From Diplonema papillatum (lineage: Eukaryota > Euglenozoa > Diplonemea > Diplonemida > Diplonemidae): a DNA stretch of 64,000 nt. Location of the stretch: contig JAPJBO010000698.1 of assembly GCA_030068145.1 (NCBI GenBank), positions 1-64,000 on the forward strand. The letters are read 5' to 3'. Each line of letters opens with the position of its first letter. Within the stretch, counting starts at the first letter, position 1. Made by a program: the position numbers and the translations under genes. The notes below the pieces were generated by a model, which was given only the letters and a program-made list of their open reading frames with translations, ran no database searches and had not been told where the DNA came from. Positions 1 to 8,232 of the stretch are shown here, piece by piece.

Positions 1-282
1 CAACTTGAAGGAAAAACACCCGAAACAACAGCCTATGAGCAATGAGACAATGACAGCCCCAGAGAGTTCGGGAACGACCCACTGCAACCCTGGGAAAAGA
101 AATAATTGCGCAAAACTGAAACAATAGACGCGGTAAAGCACCCCCCTTAGCCTACTACAAGCAACCTAGCCCACCTCAACCTAGCCTGTGCCTTGTGCGG
201 CACATTGTGTCTAACCTGCGTGGCATGTTACTTGACAGTAACACGGCCCAGTAAAGCCGTTCCCGCCGAGTGGGCGTCAACA
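1..282. other. left flank, no gene seen
   Basis: No coding region, RNA or repeat that I recognise. The last ~80 bases before the A-run at 283 resemble in layout the GC-rich 3' tail of the retrotransposons to the right (a short GC-rich stretch ending in a poly(A) run) but are not the same sequence. They could be the 3' end of a related element. Confidence 0.4.
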
Positions 283-303
283 AAAAAAAAAAAAAAAAAA
301 AAA
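283..303 (+). repeat. poly(A) run immediately upstream of retrotransposon copy 1
   Basis: About 20 consecutive A residues directly precede the first sequence assignable to retrotransposon copy 1. The same arrangement, an A-run immediately followed by an element of this family, recurs at 4431-4447. The run may be the tail of a previous insertion or an A-rich target site. Confidence 0.6.
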
Positions 304-339
304 ACCCTGGCGCAGCCCGGCCAGGGGAGGGGAGCGGCC

Positions 340-3300
340 ATGGAGAGCCAACCCCCGGGTCCCCCGCAGTCCAGCTGGCCACTTACGCCCGTCCTGTTCC
401 CGGACAGCGTGAGGGTGGCGCACGCGGCCGGGATAGCAAGCCCGGACCCGGAGATTCACGTCTCCTTGGGAAGGGGCGGCGATGACCCGTGCGACGACGG
501 GGACGTCCCCCGGCACCCGGGCCCACGAAGGGGGGGCCGACAGGCTCACTGGGCGGCCACAGGGATGGATGACTCCGCCGCCGCACAGGTCGTTTCCTCC
601 GGGCGCGGAGGAGACGACCTGTGTTGCGACGGGGACATCCACCCCAATCCCGGGCCGCCAGGGGAGCCGCCCGCGGCCCCGCCCGTAGTAATTCCTGTCG
701 TGCCACCGGTACCTCCGCCACCGGTTAGGGCTCAGCCGGCCGGGCCGCAAGGAGGAGCGGCGGTCTGCATCTGCAGGGATGCGGCGGGACCCGGGGAGCG
801 GAGGGGCAGGCATTGCAGTTGGTGCCCCCGCTCCCGGGCCTACCAAGGTCGAGTGGCCGCTGGGCTGGAGCCAGTGCGGAGGCCCCCGCCCCCCCCGGCC
901 CCGGGGGGGCAGGCGGCCCCAGGGGGGGAGGCGGCCCCGGGGAGATGGTTTCAGGGGGCGGCGCTCCCGTTCACCTTTGCCCAGGTAGCCGCGGCCAATG
1001 TGCCCACCCTGAACAGGGTCCCCACAACGGCGAAACCGCAGGTCGCCGCCCTGTTTGAGACTGTGCTCCGGGGGGCATCTGACGACGCGGGGTGGCTGCG
1101 GGTATATGCCTTCGCCCCGCTCATCTTGGCGGCCACCACTCGGGGAGGACGCAGAGCGGTGACAGAGGCCCTCCGCCGCCGGGTCAGACTCTGGAGGGAC
1201 GGCCTGTTCGGGACGCTCTGGTCGGAGGCCTTGGCCATCACGGCTGGGAAGGCTCAAGGTCGCGCGCGCCGGCGTGCCTACCCGGTCGAGGACAACGACC
1301 ACAGGGTCGAGCTCCAGACGGCGGTCAGGTCAGTGGATGACCTGGACGCCCCCACCGTGCGCCAGGTCATCAAGCGGGCGCGGGACCGGTGTTACTCGCG
1401 GGCGGTGTCGGCGCTTTCGGCAGCGCAGACGGCCCCGCCAGACGAGGCCACCATGGCGCAGCTCAGGGCCCTCCACCCGGCTGCCGAGGAGTGGCAAGGC
1501 GACCCGGCGATGCAGGGCCTGAACGTGGCACGGCCCTCGCCGAGTGCGGTTCGGAGACTGCTGAAGAAGATGCCGAAGGGCACGGCGGCCGGCCCCTCCG
1601 GGCTCTCTGCGCAGCACCTGCTGGACCTCTGGGACAGCTCCGGCTCCTTCAAGGAGGCTGTGGCAGACGCGGTATGGGCCCTCTCGTCCGGGAGGGTTTC
1701 GGCGGCGGCCAGGCCATACCTCTACGGGGCCAAGCTGGTCCCACTGGTGAAAAGAGGGGGCGGCATCCGACCCATCGCCTGCGGCGAGATTCTGCGGAGG
1801 GTGGCCGGAAAGGTCCTCGCGTCCGACCGGGTGGTAAAGGAGCTCGGGCAAAGCGTGCTCCTGCGAAGCGGGCAGGTCGGTGTCGGGGTGAAGGCCGGAG
1901 CGGACGCGGGAATTCTCGCCGTCCGTAGGGTGGCGGCCATGTACCGCAGGGAAGGCGGGGCGGGCAAGGGCATCCTCCAGATCGACCTGGCGAACGCATT
2001 CAACTCCCTGCAGAGGGAGGCGATCATTCAAAGCGCCAGCAGGCATGCCCCCCAGGTCTTGGCGTACACCATGGCGGCATACGGGAAGCACTCCATACTG
2101 CAAGTTGGAGACCAAACGCTCACTTCCGAGCGTGGGGTGCAACAGGGGGACCCCTTGGGGCCTCTCCTCTTCAGCCTGGCGCTGCAGGACGTCATCGCGC
2201 CGCCGCCGCCGCCGGCCGAGGCTGCGGCAGCGCCACAGGTCGGCCCGGCAGTCCAGCCGGCGCCGGAAGAGGCCCCGGGGGCGGGCGCTCAGGCTCCGCG
2301 GCCGGAGGAGCCCGCGGACCCCGCAGGAGCCGTGGAAGGCGGAGAGGGCCCTCCTGAGCAGGGGCCACCGCCACCGCACGAGCCGGGGCCAGCGCAACCG
2401 CCACCCGAGGACCCAGCCCACGGGGGCCCGGCGGAGCCCGGAGAGCCGGCCCTCGCGCTCCCGGGCCCGATTCCGCCGGCGCCGGTGGCCCAGATACCGC
2501 GAGGCGCCCCCGAGGATCCGGAGGGCGCCGGGCCAGTAGCACAGGAGCCGGCACCTCAGGAGCAGCCGGAGGCCGCGCCCAACCACTCAGCGCTGAGCCG
2601 GGCCAGCCTCGAGCTCCTGACGTTCTACCTCGACGACGGGGTAACGGGCGGGGAACTCGACTCGATCGCGCGATGGCTGTGCGAGTTCGAGCGGCGAGCC
2701 GCAGCAGTCGGTCTGAGCCTCAATAGGGGCAAGTGCAGACTGGCGATTGCCCCGGGCGCCGAGGTACCGGCGGGCCTAGACGGCATCGAGACGTGCTCCC
2801 TCGATGAGATCGAGCACCTGGGTGTGCCGTGCGGATCGCCGGAGAAGATCCGCGCGTTCGTTGAGCGGGTGGCACAGGGCGCCGAGAGGAAGCTGAGGGT
2901 GATCGCGTCCCTACCTGACGCGCACGTGGCGCTCACGCTGACGAAGTTCTGTGCCGGCTTCGTTGGAGTGGTGCACCTCATGCGCGCGACAGGGTCCGTC
3001 TTCGACTACGCGGGCATCGACCGCGTCACCCAGTCCTGTCTCGCGACGATCACCGGGATCGAAACCGATGACGCGTCGTGGACACAGGCGTCACTCCCCG
3101 TCAGGATGGGCGGCCTCGGCCTCCACAGCTGTGCGGACGTGAGCGGGATTGCCCACATCGCCGCGGCGCTGGACGGGGGGCCGCATCTCCCCGCCCTCGT
3201 GGCCCCGGCCCTGCTGCCACACCTCACGTGGCAGCAGGACGACACCGTCCAAGCGTCCCTCGTCGACCCGCGCCTTGCAACCTATGAATCCGTCCTGGAG

Positions 3301-4230
3301 AAGATCCAGGACGTCATGCAGGCACGAGCCGAGTACGAGGGGCGAGGACAGAAGGCATGGTCGTCCGCCTTGGCCACCGAGAAGAGGAAGAACCTTCTCG
3401 AGTCGCTGACGGAGGAGCTCGGCCACTCCGGCCAACTGCAGGGTCAGGCCCTGACCCGGGCTCAAGACCGGATCCGGGCGCGGATCCAAAGCGGCTCCGG
3501 CAAGCACGCTTCGGCGTGGTTGTACGGCAACCCTGAGGCGGATACCGCAATGTGGTTGTCTCCGGCCGAGCTGGCGGTGGCAGTCCGGCTTCGGTTGGGG
3601 CTTCCAATTGCGGCCGCGCCGGGGGAGTGCCGCCTTTGCGGACACGGTGCGACCGACGTCAACGGATCGCACGCCCAGACGTGTTTCGGCAGCGGCCGCC
3701 GAACGCGCCTTCACAACGCGCTGCGCGACATCGTCGCCGACTTCGCTCGACGAGGACTGCTCGGTCCTTCCATCGAGCGAGCCGTGTTCGCTAACGCGCG
3801 GCGCAAGCGCCCGGACATCAGCTACGTCCGGGATGGCACCACCGTCCTACTTGACGTCGCTGTCACGTACCCCCTACAACTCTCGCAGCCGCACTACGCA
3901 GCCCGGGCGGCGGCAGAGCCAGGGGGCGCAGCAGCCGCGTACGCTGTAGCCGTCAAGGAGCGTGTCTACAACGCAATCATCGCCAATGAGCCAGACCCGC
4001 GGGAATGGAAGGCGGTGCCGCTAGTTGTAGACACGTTCGGGGCCTGGTGCCCAGGAGCAATCACGGAGCTGCGGCACATTGCCCGCGCCAACGCCCTCCG
4101 TGAAGACCGGACCGTTTCGGCCGCCTGCCAGGACCTCTTCCACCGCTTGAGCTTTTCTATAGCCCGAGGGGTGGCAAGGATCGTCATTGCATCTGGTGGG
4201 GCGCGACCGGACGAAGCGGATCCACCCTGA
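340..4230 (+). CDS. RLE-type non-LTR retrotransposon polyprotein, copy 1
   Basis: Reverse transcriptase plus endonuclease that would copy the element RNA into DNA at a nicked target (target-primed reverse transcription). The frame is open from 193, but the first ATG after the A-run is at 340, so I start there (1296 aa). Order seen: a conserved LTPVLFPDSVR block; two 2A-like motifs (496-525, degenerate; 628-657, GDIHPNPGP); a CxC...HxxxC cysteine cluster near 766-825; RT fingers with GTAAGPSGLS near 1580; motif A IDLANAF (Asp at 1984); motif B GVQQGDPLGP (2134-2163); a Pro/Ala/Glu-rich insert (about 2194-2595); motif C FYLDDG (2623-2640); a thumb; CCHC finger (Cys 3628, Cys 3637, His 3670, Cys 3682); RLE motif RPD...D (PD at 3811-3816, Asp at 3853). 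No APE domain is seen. TGA stop; the reading frame is intact, so it may be active or young. Clade (R2/NeSL/CRE-like) not assigned. Confidence 0.9.
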   Translation: MESQPPGPPQSSWPLTPVLFPDSVRVAHAAGIASPDPEIHVSLGRGGDDPCDDGDVPRHPGPRRGGRQAHWAATGMDDSAAAQVVSSGRGGDDLCCDGDIHPNPGPPGEPPAAPPVVIPVVPPVPPPPVRAQPAGPQGGAAVCICRDAAGPGERRGRHCSWCPRSRAYQGRVAAGLEPVRRPPPPPAPGGQAAPGGEAAPGRWFQGAALPFTFAQVAAANVPTLNRVPTTAKPQVAALFETVLRGASDDAGWLRVYAFAPLILAATTRGGRRAVTEALRRRVRLWRDGLFGTLWSEALAITAGKAQGRARRRAYPVEDNDHRVELQTAVRSVDDLDAPTVRQVIKRARDRCYSRAVSALSAAQTAPPDEATMAQLRALHPAAEEWQGDPAMQGLNVARPSPSAVRRLLKKMPKGTAAGPSGLSAQHLLDLWDSSGSFKEAVADAVWALSSGRVSAAARPYLYGAKLVPLVKRGGGIRPIACGEILRRVAGKVLASDRVVKELGQSVLLRSGQVGVGVKAGADAGILAVRRVAAMYRREGGAGKGILQIDLANAFNSLQREAIIQSASRHAPQVLAYTMAAYGKHSILQVGDQTLTSERGVQQGDPLGPLLFSLALQDVIAPPPPPAEAAAAPQVGPAVQPAPEEAPGAGAQAPRPEEPADPAGAVEGGEGPPEQGPPPPHEPGPAQPPPEDPAHGGPAEPGEPALALPGPIPPAPVAQIPRGAPEDPEGAGPVAQEPAPQEQPEAAPNHSALSRASLELLTFYLDDGVTGGELDSIARWLCEFERRAAAVGLSLNRGKCRLAIAPGAEVPAGLDGIETCSLDEIEHLGVPCGSPEKIRAFVERVAQGAERKLRVIASLPDAHVALTLTKFCAGFVGVVHLMRATGSVFDYAGIDRVTQSCLATITGIETDDASWTQASLPVRMGGLGLHSCADVSGIAHIAAALDGGPHLPALVAPALLPHLTWQQDDTVQASLVDPRLATYESVLEKIQDVMQARAEYEGRGQKAWSSALATEKRKNLLESLTEELGHSGQLQGQALTRAQDRIRARIQSGSGKHASAWLYGNPEADTAMWLSPAELAVAVRLRLGLPIAAAPGECRLCGHGATDVNGSHAQTCFGSGRRTRLHNALRDIVADFARRGLLGPSIERAVFANARRKRPDISYVRDGTTVLLDVAVTYPLQLSQPHYAARAAAEPGGAAAAYAVAVKERVYNAIIANEPDPREWKAVPLVVDTFGAWCPGAITELRHIARANALREDRTVSAACQDLFHRLSFSIARGVARIVIASGGARPDEADPP
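496..525 (+). other. 2A-like motif, degenerate, copy 1 proximal
   Basis: Encodes DGDVPRHPGP after an upstream GRGGDDPC block. It aligns with the intact GDVERNPGP of copy 2, but the Glu is Pro and the Asn of NPGP is His. The Asn is normally essential for 2A ribosome skipping, so this copy is predicted inactive. Confidence 0.65.
628..657 (+). other. 2A-like motif, copy 1 distal
   Basis: Encodes DGDIHPNPGP preceded by GRGGDDLCC. It retains the D-(V/I)-x-x-N-P-G-P core; the usual Glu is His. Predicted skip between the Gly codon at 652 and the Pro codon at 655. Skipping activity is inferred from motif only. Confidence 0.65.
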
Positions 4231-4443
4231 TGCAGGGGGTAGAGTCACTGCATCGCGGGTTTTTTTACCGGGTCGGACCTGTTAGCAGTCACGCGCAGGC
4301 CAGTCCCGTGTCGCTGTGAGACTGGCGTTCACAGTGTGCTGAAGAAGCATTTCTTTGGACTACCGCTCCGGAAGCAACCGGATACCGGCAGCCCCGCTGT
4401 ACCAACATGGCAAGTACAGTGTCCCGCGCTCCCAAAAAAAAAA
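4231..4443 (+). other. 3' UTR and poly(A) tail of retrotransposon copy 1
   Basis: The terminal segment 4391-4430 (GCCCCGCTGTACCAACATGG through TCCCGCGCTCC) is shared with the 3' end of copy 2 at 12319-12360. Copy 1 carries about 140 extra bases (roughly 4241-4388) between GCAGGGGGTA and this shared end that copy 2 lacks. About 13 A residues follow. The extra segment has no recognisable content. Confidence 0.75.
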
Positions 4444-4447
4444 AAAA

Positions 4448-5642
4448 TCGCCTCCCTCCCGGATGCGCATGTAGCGTTGACACTGCTGAAGTTCTGCGCC
4501 GGCTTCGTCAGCGTCGTTCACCTCATGCGCGCAGTGGGGGCCGTCTTCGACTTCGCTGGCATCGATCTAGCCACGCAGTCTTGCCTGGCGACGATCACGG
4601 GCATCGAGACGGACGCATCCGCCTGGGCCCTGGCTTCCCTTCCCGTCAGGCTGGGCGGCCTGGGCCTGCACTCCTGTGCAGACACAGCGGCGATCGCGCA
4701 CATCGCGGCCACCTTTGACGGCGAGGCTTGCCTGTCGTCCCTGGTGACCCCCTACGTCCTGCCGCACGCCATGCTTCTCGACGAGGACGACACCTTTCTA
4801 GCGTCCCTTGAAGACCCACGCCTTGCACCCTTTGATTCCGTCCTGGAGAAGATTCAGGACGTTCTGCAGGCACGGGATAACTACGGGGGGCGTGGACAGA
4901 AAGTGTGGTCCGCGACGGCTCACGACGAGCGGCGCAAGGCCCTCATTGACGCGATGACCGAGGAGCTGGGCCGGTCGGGCCAGCTCCAAGGGTCGGCGCT
5001 GGCCCTGAAGCAGGTCCAAATCCGGGCGCGGATCCAAAGCTGCTCCGGCCAACATGCGTCCGCGTGGCTTTACGGCAACGCTGAAGCAGACCCCAGGCTG
5101 TGGCTATCCCCCGCGGAGCTCGCGGTGGCCATCCGGCTTCGGCTCGGGCTGCCCATCGCCCCCACGCCGAGCATCTGTCGCCTCTGCGGGACAGGCTCGG
5201 CAGACGTCGACGGAGTGCACGCGCGTAGTTGCTTCTCCGGCGGCCGCCGGACGAGAATGCACAATGCACTCCGCGACGTCATCGCTGACTTCGCCCGCCG
5301 CGGGCTGCTGGCCCCGGCGGTCGAGCGCCCCGTGTTTTCGAACACGGAGCGGAAGCGCCCGGACATCAGCTATGTCCGGGACGGCACCACCGTTGTGTTA
5401 GATGTCGCCGTCACCTTCCCCCTGCAGCCATCGAATCCCCAGTACGCTAAAAGGGCAGCGGAGAAGCCAGGGGGGGCGGCGACAGCCTACGCAACAGCTG
5501 TCAAAGAAGGGAAGTACCGCGGCATCATCGACAACGAGCCAAACCCCCGGGAATGGCTCGCTGTCCCGCTAGTCGTGGACACCTTCGGAGCGTGGTGTCC
5601 TGGAGCACTCACGGAGTTGCGGCAAATAGCCCGCAAAAGCGC
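4448..5642 (+). pseudogene. 5'-truncated RLE retrotransposon copy (thumb, CCHC, RLE)
   Basis: Begins directly after the A-run of copy 1 at a point equivalent to residue IASLPDAHVAL of the RT thumb, and is collinear with copy 2 (about 95% identical by eye over most of its length), so it derives from a copy-2-like source rather than from copy 1. It keeps the CCHC finger (about 5173-5230) and the RLE residues (Pro-Asp near 5359-5364, Asp near 5401). It stops matching at 5643, where the conserved ALREDRT continuation is replaced by unrelated sequence shortly before the TIR element at 5687. RT catalytic motifs are absent, so it cannot be autonomous. Confidence 0.88.
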
Positions 5643-5817
5643 CCATCCTGACACCTGGACTGGTTATAGGCTATTTCGCAGATTTCTGTAGGGGACCCTA
5701 TTGAATTTTTTTTTTGAGTTTTATAAAAATTTTCGACGAAGGTGAATTTTAAACAAGGAAAATCTTACTGTACGTTGCCACATTCTCGGGTGAGATGTGC
5801 CGCCCGTGTAAAGACGC

Positions 5818-6537
5818 TCAGCTGTTGCACGCGGCCGAAACCCCCGAGCCAGCTAACACCGCAAGATAATAAGCATTTATTCGGCAAGATAATTTCCGTT
5901 TATTTTGTCGAGGTGTCGGTTTTAGTCCCGAGGGAGGCCCGAGGGGGGGTTTGCAACCCCGAGCCACGAGCGGAGCGAGTGGCGAGGGGTTGCAAACCCC
6001 CCCGAGGGCCTCCCGAGGGACTAAAACCGACACCGAGGCAAAATTGGCGGAAATTATTGCCGAATAAATGATTTTATTGGGAAAAATAAATTCCCGAGGA
6101 TGGAAAGAAAACCATACTGCTTTGCAGTATGGTTCCACCAGATGATACCACTTGTTGTCGTCTTCCTCCGGCTCACTCTCCATGAATGCAATGGCGTCTT
6201 CCTTGGACAGCCCAGGAGATTGCTTCGGCTTCTCGCCGCTGCGGAAGCTGCGCGCAAGATCGTACAACTCAGGGTACTCAACTGCAAGCTTCTGGCTATA
6301 CTTTTGGTAGTATGTCGATGCCAAGCGAGAAAGTATACTCGCGACCGACGAGCCCTTCTGTGACTCGTGCAATTTGTCCAGGTACAGGACAAAGTCAGTT
6401 TTTGACGGCTTCCTCGTTTTGATTTTGGCAAACGTTGCGAACGCTTCCCACTCCGCCTCGTACACAGGTGCACTTTTTGCAGGCACCTTGGCGTTCTTCA
6501 GAATGTCATCTGCCTCGCGCTGGCGCTTCGACGGCAT
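5818..6537 (-). pseudogene. tyrosine recombinase (Crypton-like) N-terminal fragment
   Basis: ATG at 6537. Residues about 20-120 have the pattern of the SAM-like core-binding domain of tyrosine recombinases: a W-x-x-F near the start, a Y-L helix, a Ser-rich turn then a second helix, and a final KQSPGLSKEDAIAFME segment typical of the linker before the catalytic domain. The catalytic Arg/His/Arg/Tyr domain is missing. From about residue 150 the reading frame runs through the foldback at 5872-6075, so the C-terminal ~90 residues are foldback translation, not recombinase. Interrupted pseudogene. Assignment is by pattern only and could be another DNA-binding helical domain. Confidence 0.5.
5872..6075. 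mobile_element. foldback/MITE nested in the recombinase ORF
   Basis: Two arms of about 90 bases are near-perfect inverted repeats (left arm begins with ATTTATTCGGCAAGATAATT and continues through GGTTTGCAACCCC; right arm is its complement), separated by a short centre that is itself partly palindromic (GAGCCAC...GAGTGGC). Relatives occur at 6708-6940 and, rearranged, at 49345-49575. It interrupts the tyrosine-recombinase ORF. Confidence 0.75.
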
Positions 6538-6707
6538 CGGGATTTTGATTTCTTCCTCTGTCCTTGGGCTGTTTTCACAGTTGGCAGGATCAGAAAGGAT
6601 GAATTAGACTCAAAACGAGCTCAAAACACGCGATTTCACTCACCACAGGGAGAAAAAAAATTTTGCGAGGGGTCTCCCCTACAGATTTCTGCCTACGACC
6701 TTATTTT

Positions 6708-6940
6708 GCGCCGCCAGCTATTTTCAGTCGGAAAAATAAACGAATTTATTTCGCCGCCAGCTATTTTCAGTCGGAAAAATAAACGAATTTATTTCCCTAG
6801 GGACAATAAATTTCATTTATTTGTTTCGACTGAAAATAGCTGGCGGCGCAAAATAAATTCCGAGATCGGAAAAAAATAAATTCGTTTATTTGTCCGGCCT
6901 GTGTAAACACAACGGAATCCTGTCAAAAAATAAACGAAAT
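6708..6940. repeat. inverted/direct repeat cluster related to the foldback family
   Basis: GCCGCCAGCTATTTTCAGTC occurs twice in direct orientation (near 6710 and 6752) and once inverted (near 6830-6850), interleaved with AATAAACGAATTTATT palindromes, around a CCCTAGGGACAA centre. The right part including the block ACACAACGGAATCCTGTC matches, inverted and rearranged, the sequence at 49345-49450. Confidence 0.6.
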
Positions 6941-7047
6941 TTATCGTCACGCTCCTCCAGCCATTTCCACCAGAGGGTATTTATTTTTCCCAATAAAAAC
7001 AGAAGTCTTGGTCCGAGAGCCGGATCGAGAAGCTGACAATCCGTGGT

Positions 7048-7168
7048 TTTTAGAGTGAAAGTTTTTAGAGTGAAATTTTTTAGAGTGAAAGTTTTTAGAG
7101 AGTGAAAGTTTTTAGAGAGTGAAAGTTTTTAGAGTGAAAGTTTTTAGAGTGAAAGTTTTTAGAGTGAA
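7048..7168. repeat. 15-bp tandem repeat (AGTTTTTAGAGTGAA)n
   Basis: About eight imperfect copies of GTTTTTAGAGTGAAA. The last copy runs into CGTTCGCTTGAAACTCCGGGG, i.e. the array looks like expansion of the 5' part of the dispersed AGAGTGAAAGTTCGC motif found elsewhere in this window. Confidence 0.8.
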
Positions 7169-7215
7169 CGTTCGCTTGAAACTCCGGGGTTGTATGTCTC
7201 CGGTCGACAACCGGA
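7155..7215 (+). repeat. dispersed AGAGTGAAAGTTCGC...CTCCGG motif, copy at 7.2 kb
   Basis: Copy with GAGTGAACGTTCGCTTGAAA then CTCCGGGG and, 10 bases later, TCTCCGG. Other copies: 44024-44083, 49141-49199, 53097-53157; partial ones at 41890, 53478 and 62103. Confidence 0.6.
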
Positions 7216-7230
7216 TAAGGGCACCAATTT

Positions 7231-8193
7231 GTGGCCGGTGACGGCGGCGCCGGGCCCTTCTCGCGGGTTTCCTTCCGCTTCTGCATCGCCCCGAAGACGC
7301 CACCAAAAACACGGAAAAGTCCGAAAACAGGTGTAAAATTTCGAATTTTTTTTTCGACCAAATTTCACACCAGGAACCACCTGCAGGTGCCCAAATTCTG
7401 CAAAGGGAACAATGGTCAGCCAAAATTTTTTTCGCCGAAAAATGGCCAAACTACCCCTCCAACGCCCGCCCCGGTCGCAGCCGGCGCAGCTCGCGATGTG
7501 GCAGACCAGGCCGGTTCCCCCGACGCTATCGAGGGGGCCGACCAGGTAGAACCCGCCGGAGCGCCGGGGGGGCGGGCGGGCGGCAGGGCAGCCGACGCCC
7601 AGACCGCGGAGCGCAAGCTCCGGCGGGAGCGTCGTCGGTTCCGTCACGCCGCGGACCTGGCGGCGAGCGGATCCTCGGCTGTCGAGCCCTTCCCGGACTC
7701 CGACGAGTCGGACTCTGATGGTGAATCGGAGTCGGGCTCGTCGGGCGACGTGGGGGGCCGCGGCGGAGGCGACGATCGCGACGGGGGTGACGGGAGCGGC
7801 CCGGGCTCCGGCAACGTGGGGCCCGGGGGCGGCTTGTCGCTGGCGGGCCAGCCGGCGAGCGACGCGAGCGCCGAACCCGGCCAACCGGAGGCACCCTCGG
7901 AGGCCGGCCTCGGGAACGGGTCGGCCACGAACGACAGGTCCGGCCTAGCCGCGGCCCCAGGGGGCGTCTCCCACCCGGCGAGGGGGTCTTCGGCGCTGTG
8001 GGGCTGCTTGCGGCGCCTAGCCGCTGGCGTGTCGACCGGCGAGCGCGACGCAGGGCGCTTGTCGCCGGGGACCAAGCCGGCCCCCGGAGTGCCGGGCCCG
8101 ACCCCCGGGGACGGGCCGTACCGGGCAGGCCCGGCCCCCGCGACCGGCGGCAAGCCAGTTCCGGCGCCCCCCTCTCCGGGGCTTCTGGCCTAG
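7231..8193 (+). other. GC-rich open frame upstream of retrotransposon copy 2
   Basis: A frame without any internal ATG is open here and ends in a single TAG (8191-8193); the same frame then stays open to the end of copy 2 at 12402. The predicted peptide is disordered, with an acidic run of Asp/Ser/Glu near residues 155-175. The opposite strand of 7990-8110 encodes KRPASRSPV followed by TPA, nearly the same as the plus-strand segment at about 8430-8465 inside copy 2, so part of this region is an inverted duplication of the copy 2 N-terminal region. It may be 5' UTR, an inverted partial copy, or an N-terminal extension broken by the TAG. I do not claim it is translated. Confidence 0.45.
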
Positions 8194-8232
8194 CATGGGG
8201 CACTCCGTCGGAAGCGTCGTTCCCGACAGGCA

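Larger units (their letters stand above)
5687..6683 (-). mobile_element. 1-kb TIR element with tyrosine-recombinase-like ORF
   Basis: Left end TGTAGGGGACC and right end (reverse complement) TGTAGGGGAGACC form short TIRs, flanked on both sides by the 6-bp direct repeat GATTTC (5681-5686 and 6684-6689), a plausible target-site duplication. T-rich stretches follow both ends. The interior holds the minus-strand ORF with a tyrosine-recombinase-like N-terminal domain and a nested foldback. Classical Cryptons lack TIRs, so either the ORF was captured or this is an unusual element type. Confidence 0.55.

Noticed and set aside
193..339. Longer N-terminal start for retrotransposon copy 1
   Set aside because: The frame is open, but it has no ATG and is interrupted conceptually by the A-run (poly-Lys); similarity between copies starts after it.
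277..1302. Long minus-strand frames opposite both retrotransposon copies (also 1330-2586, 7526-8368, 9478-10332)
   Set aside because: Arg/Pro-rich shadow frames of GC-rich coding sequence, with no domain.
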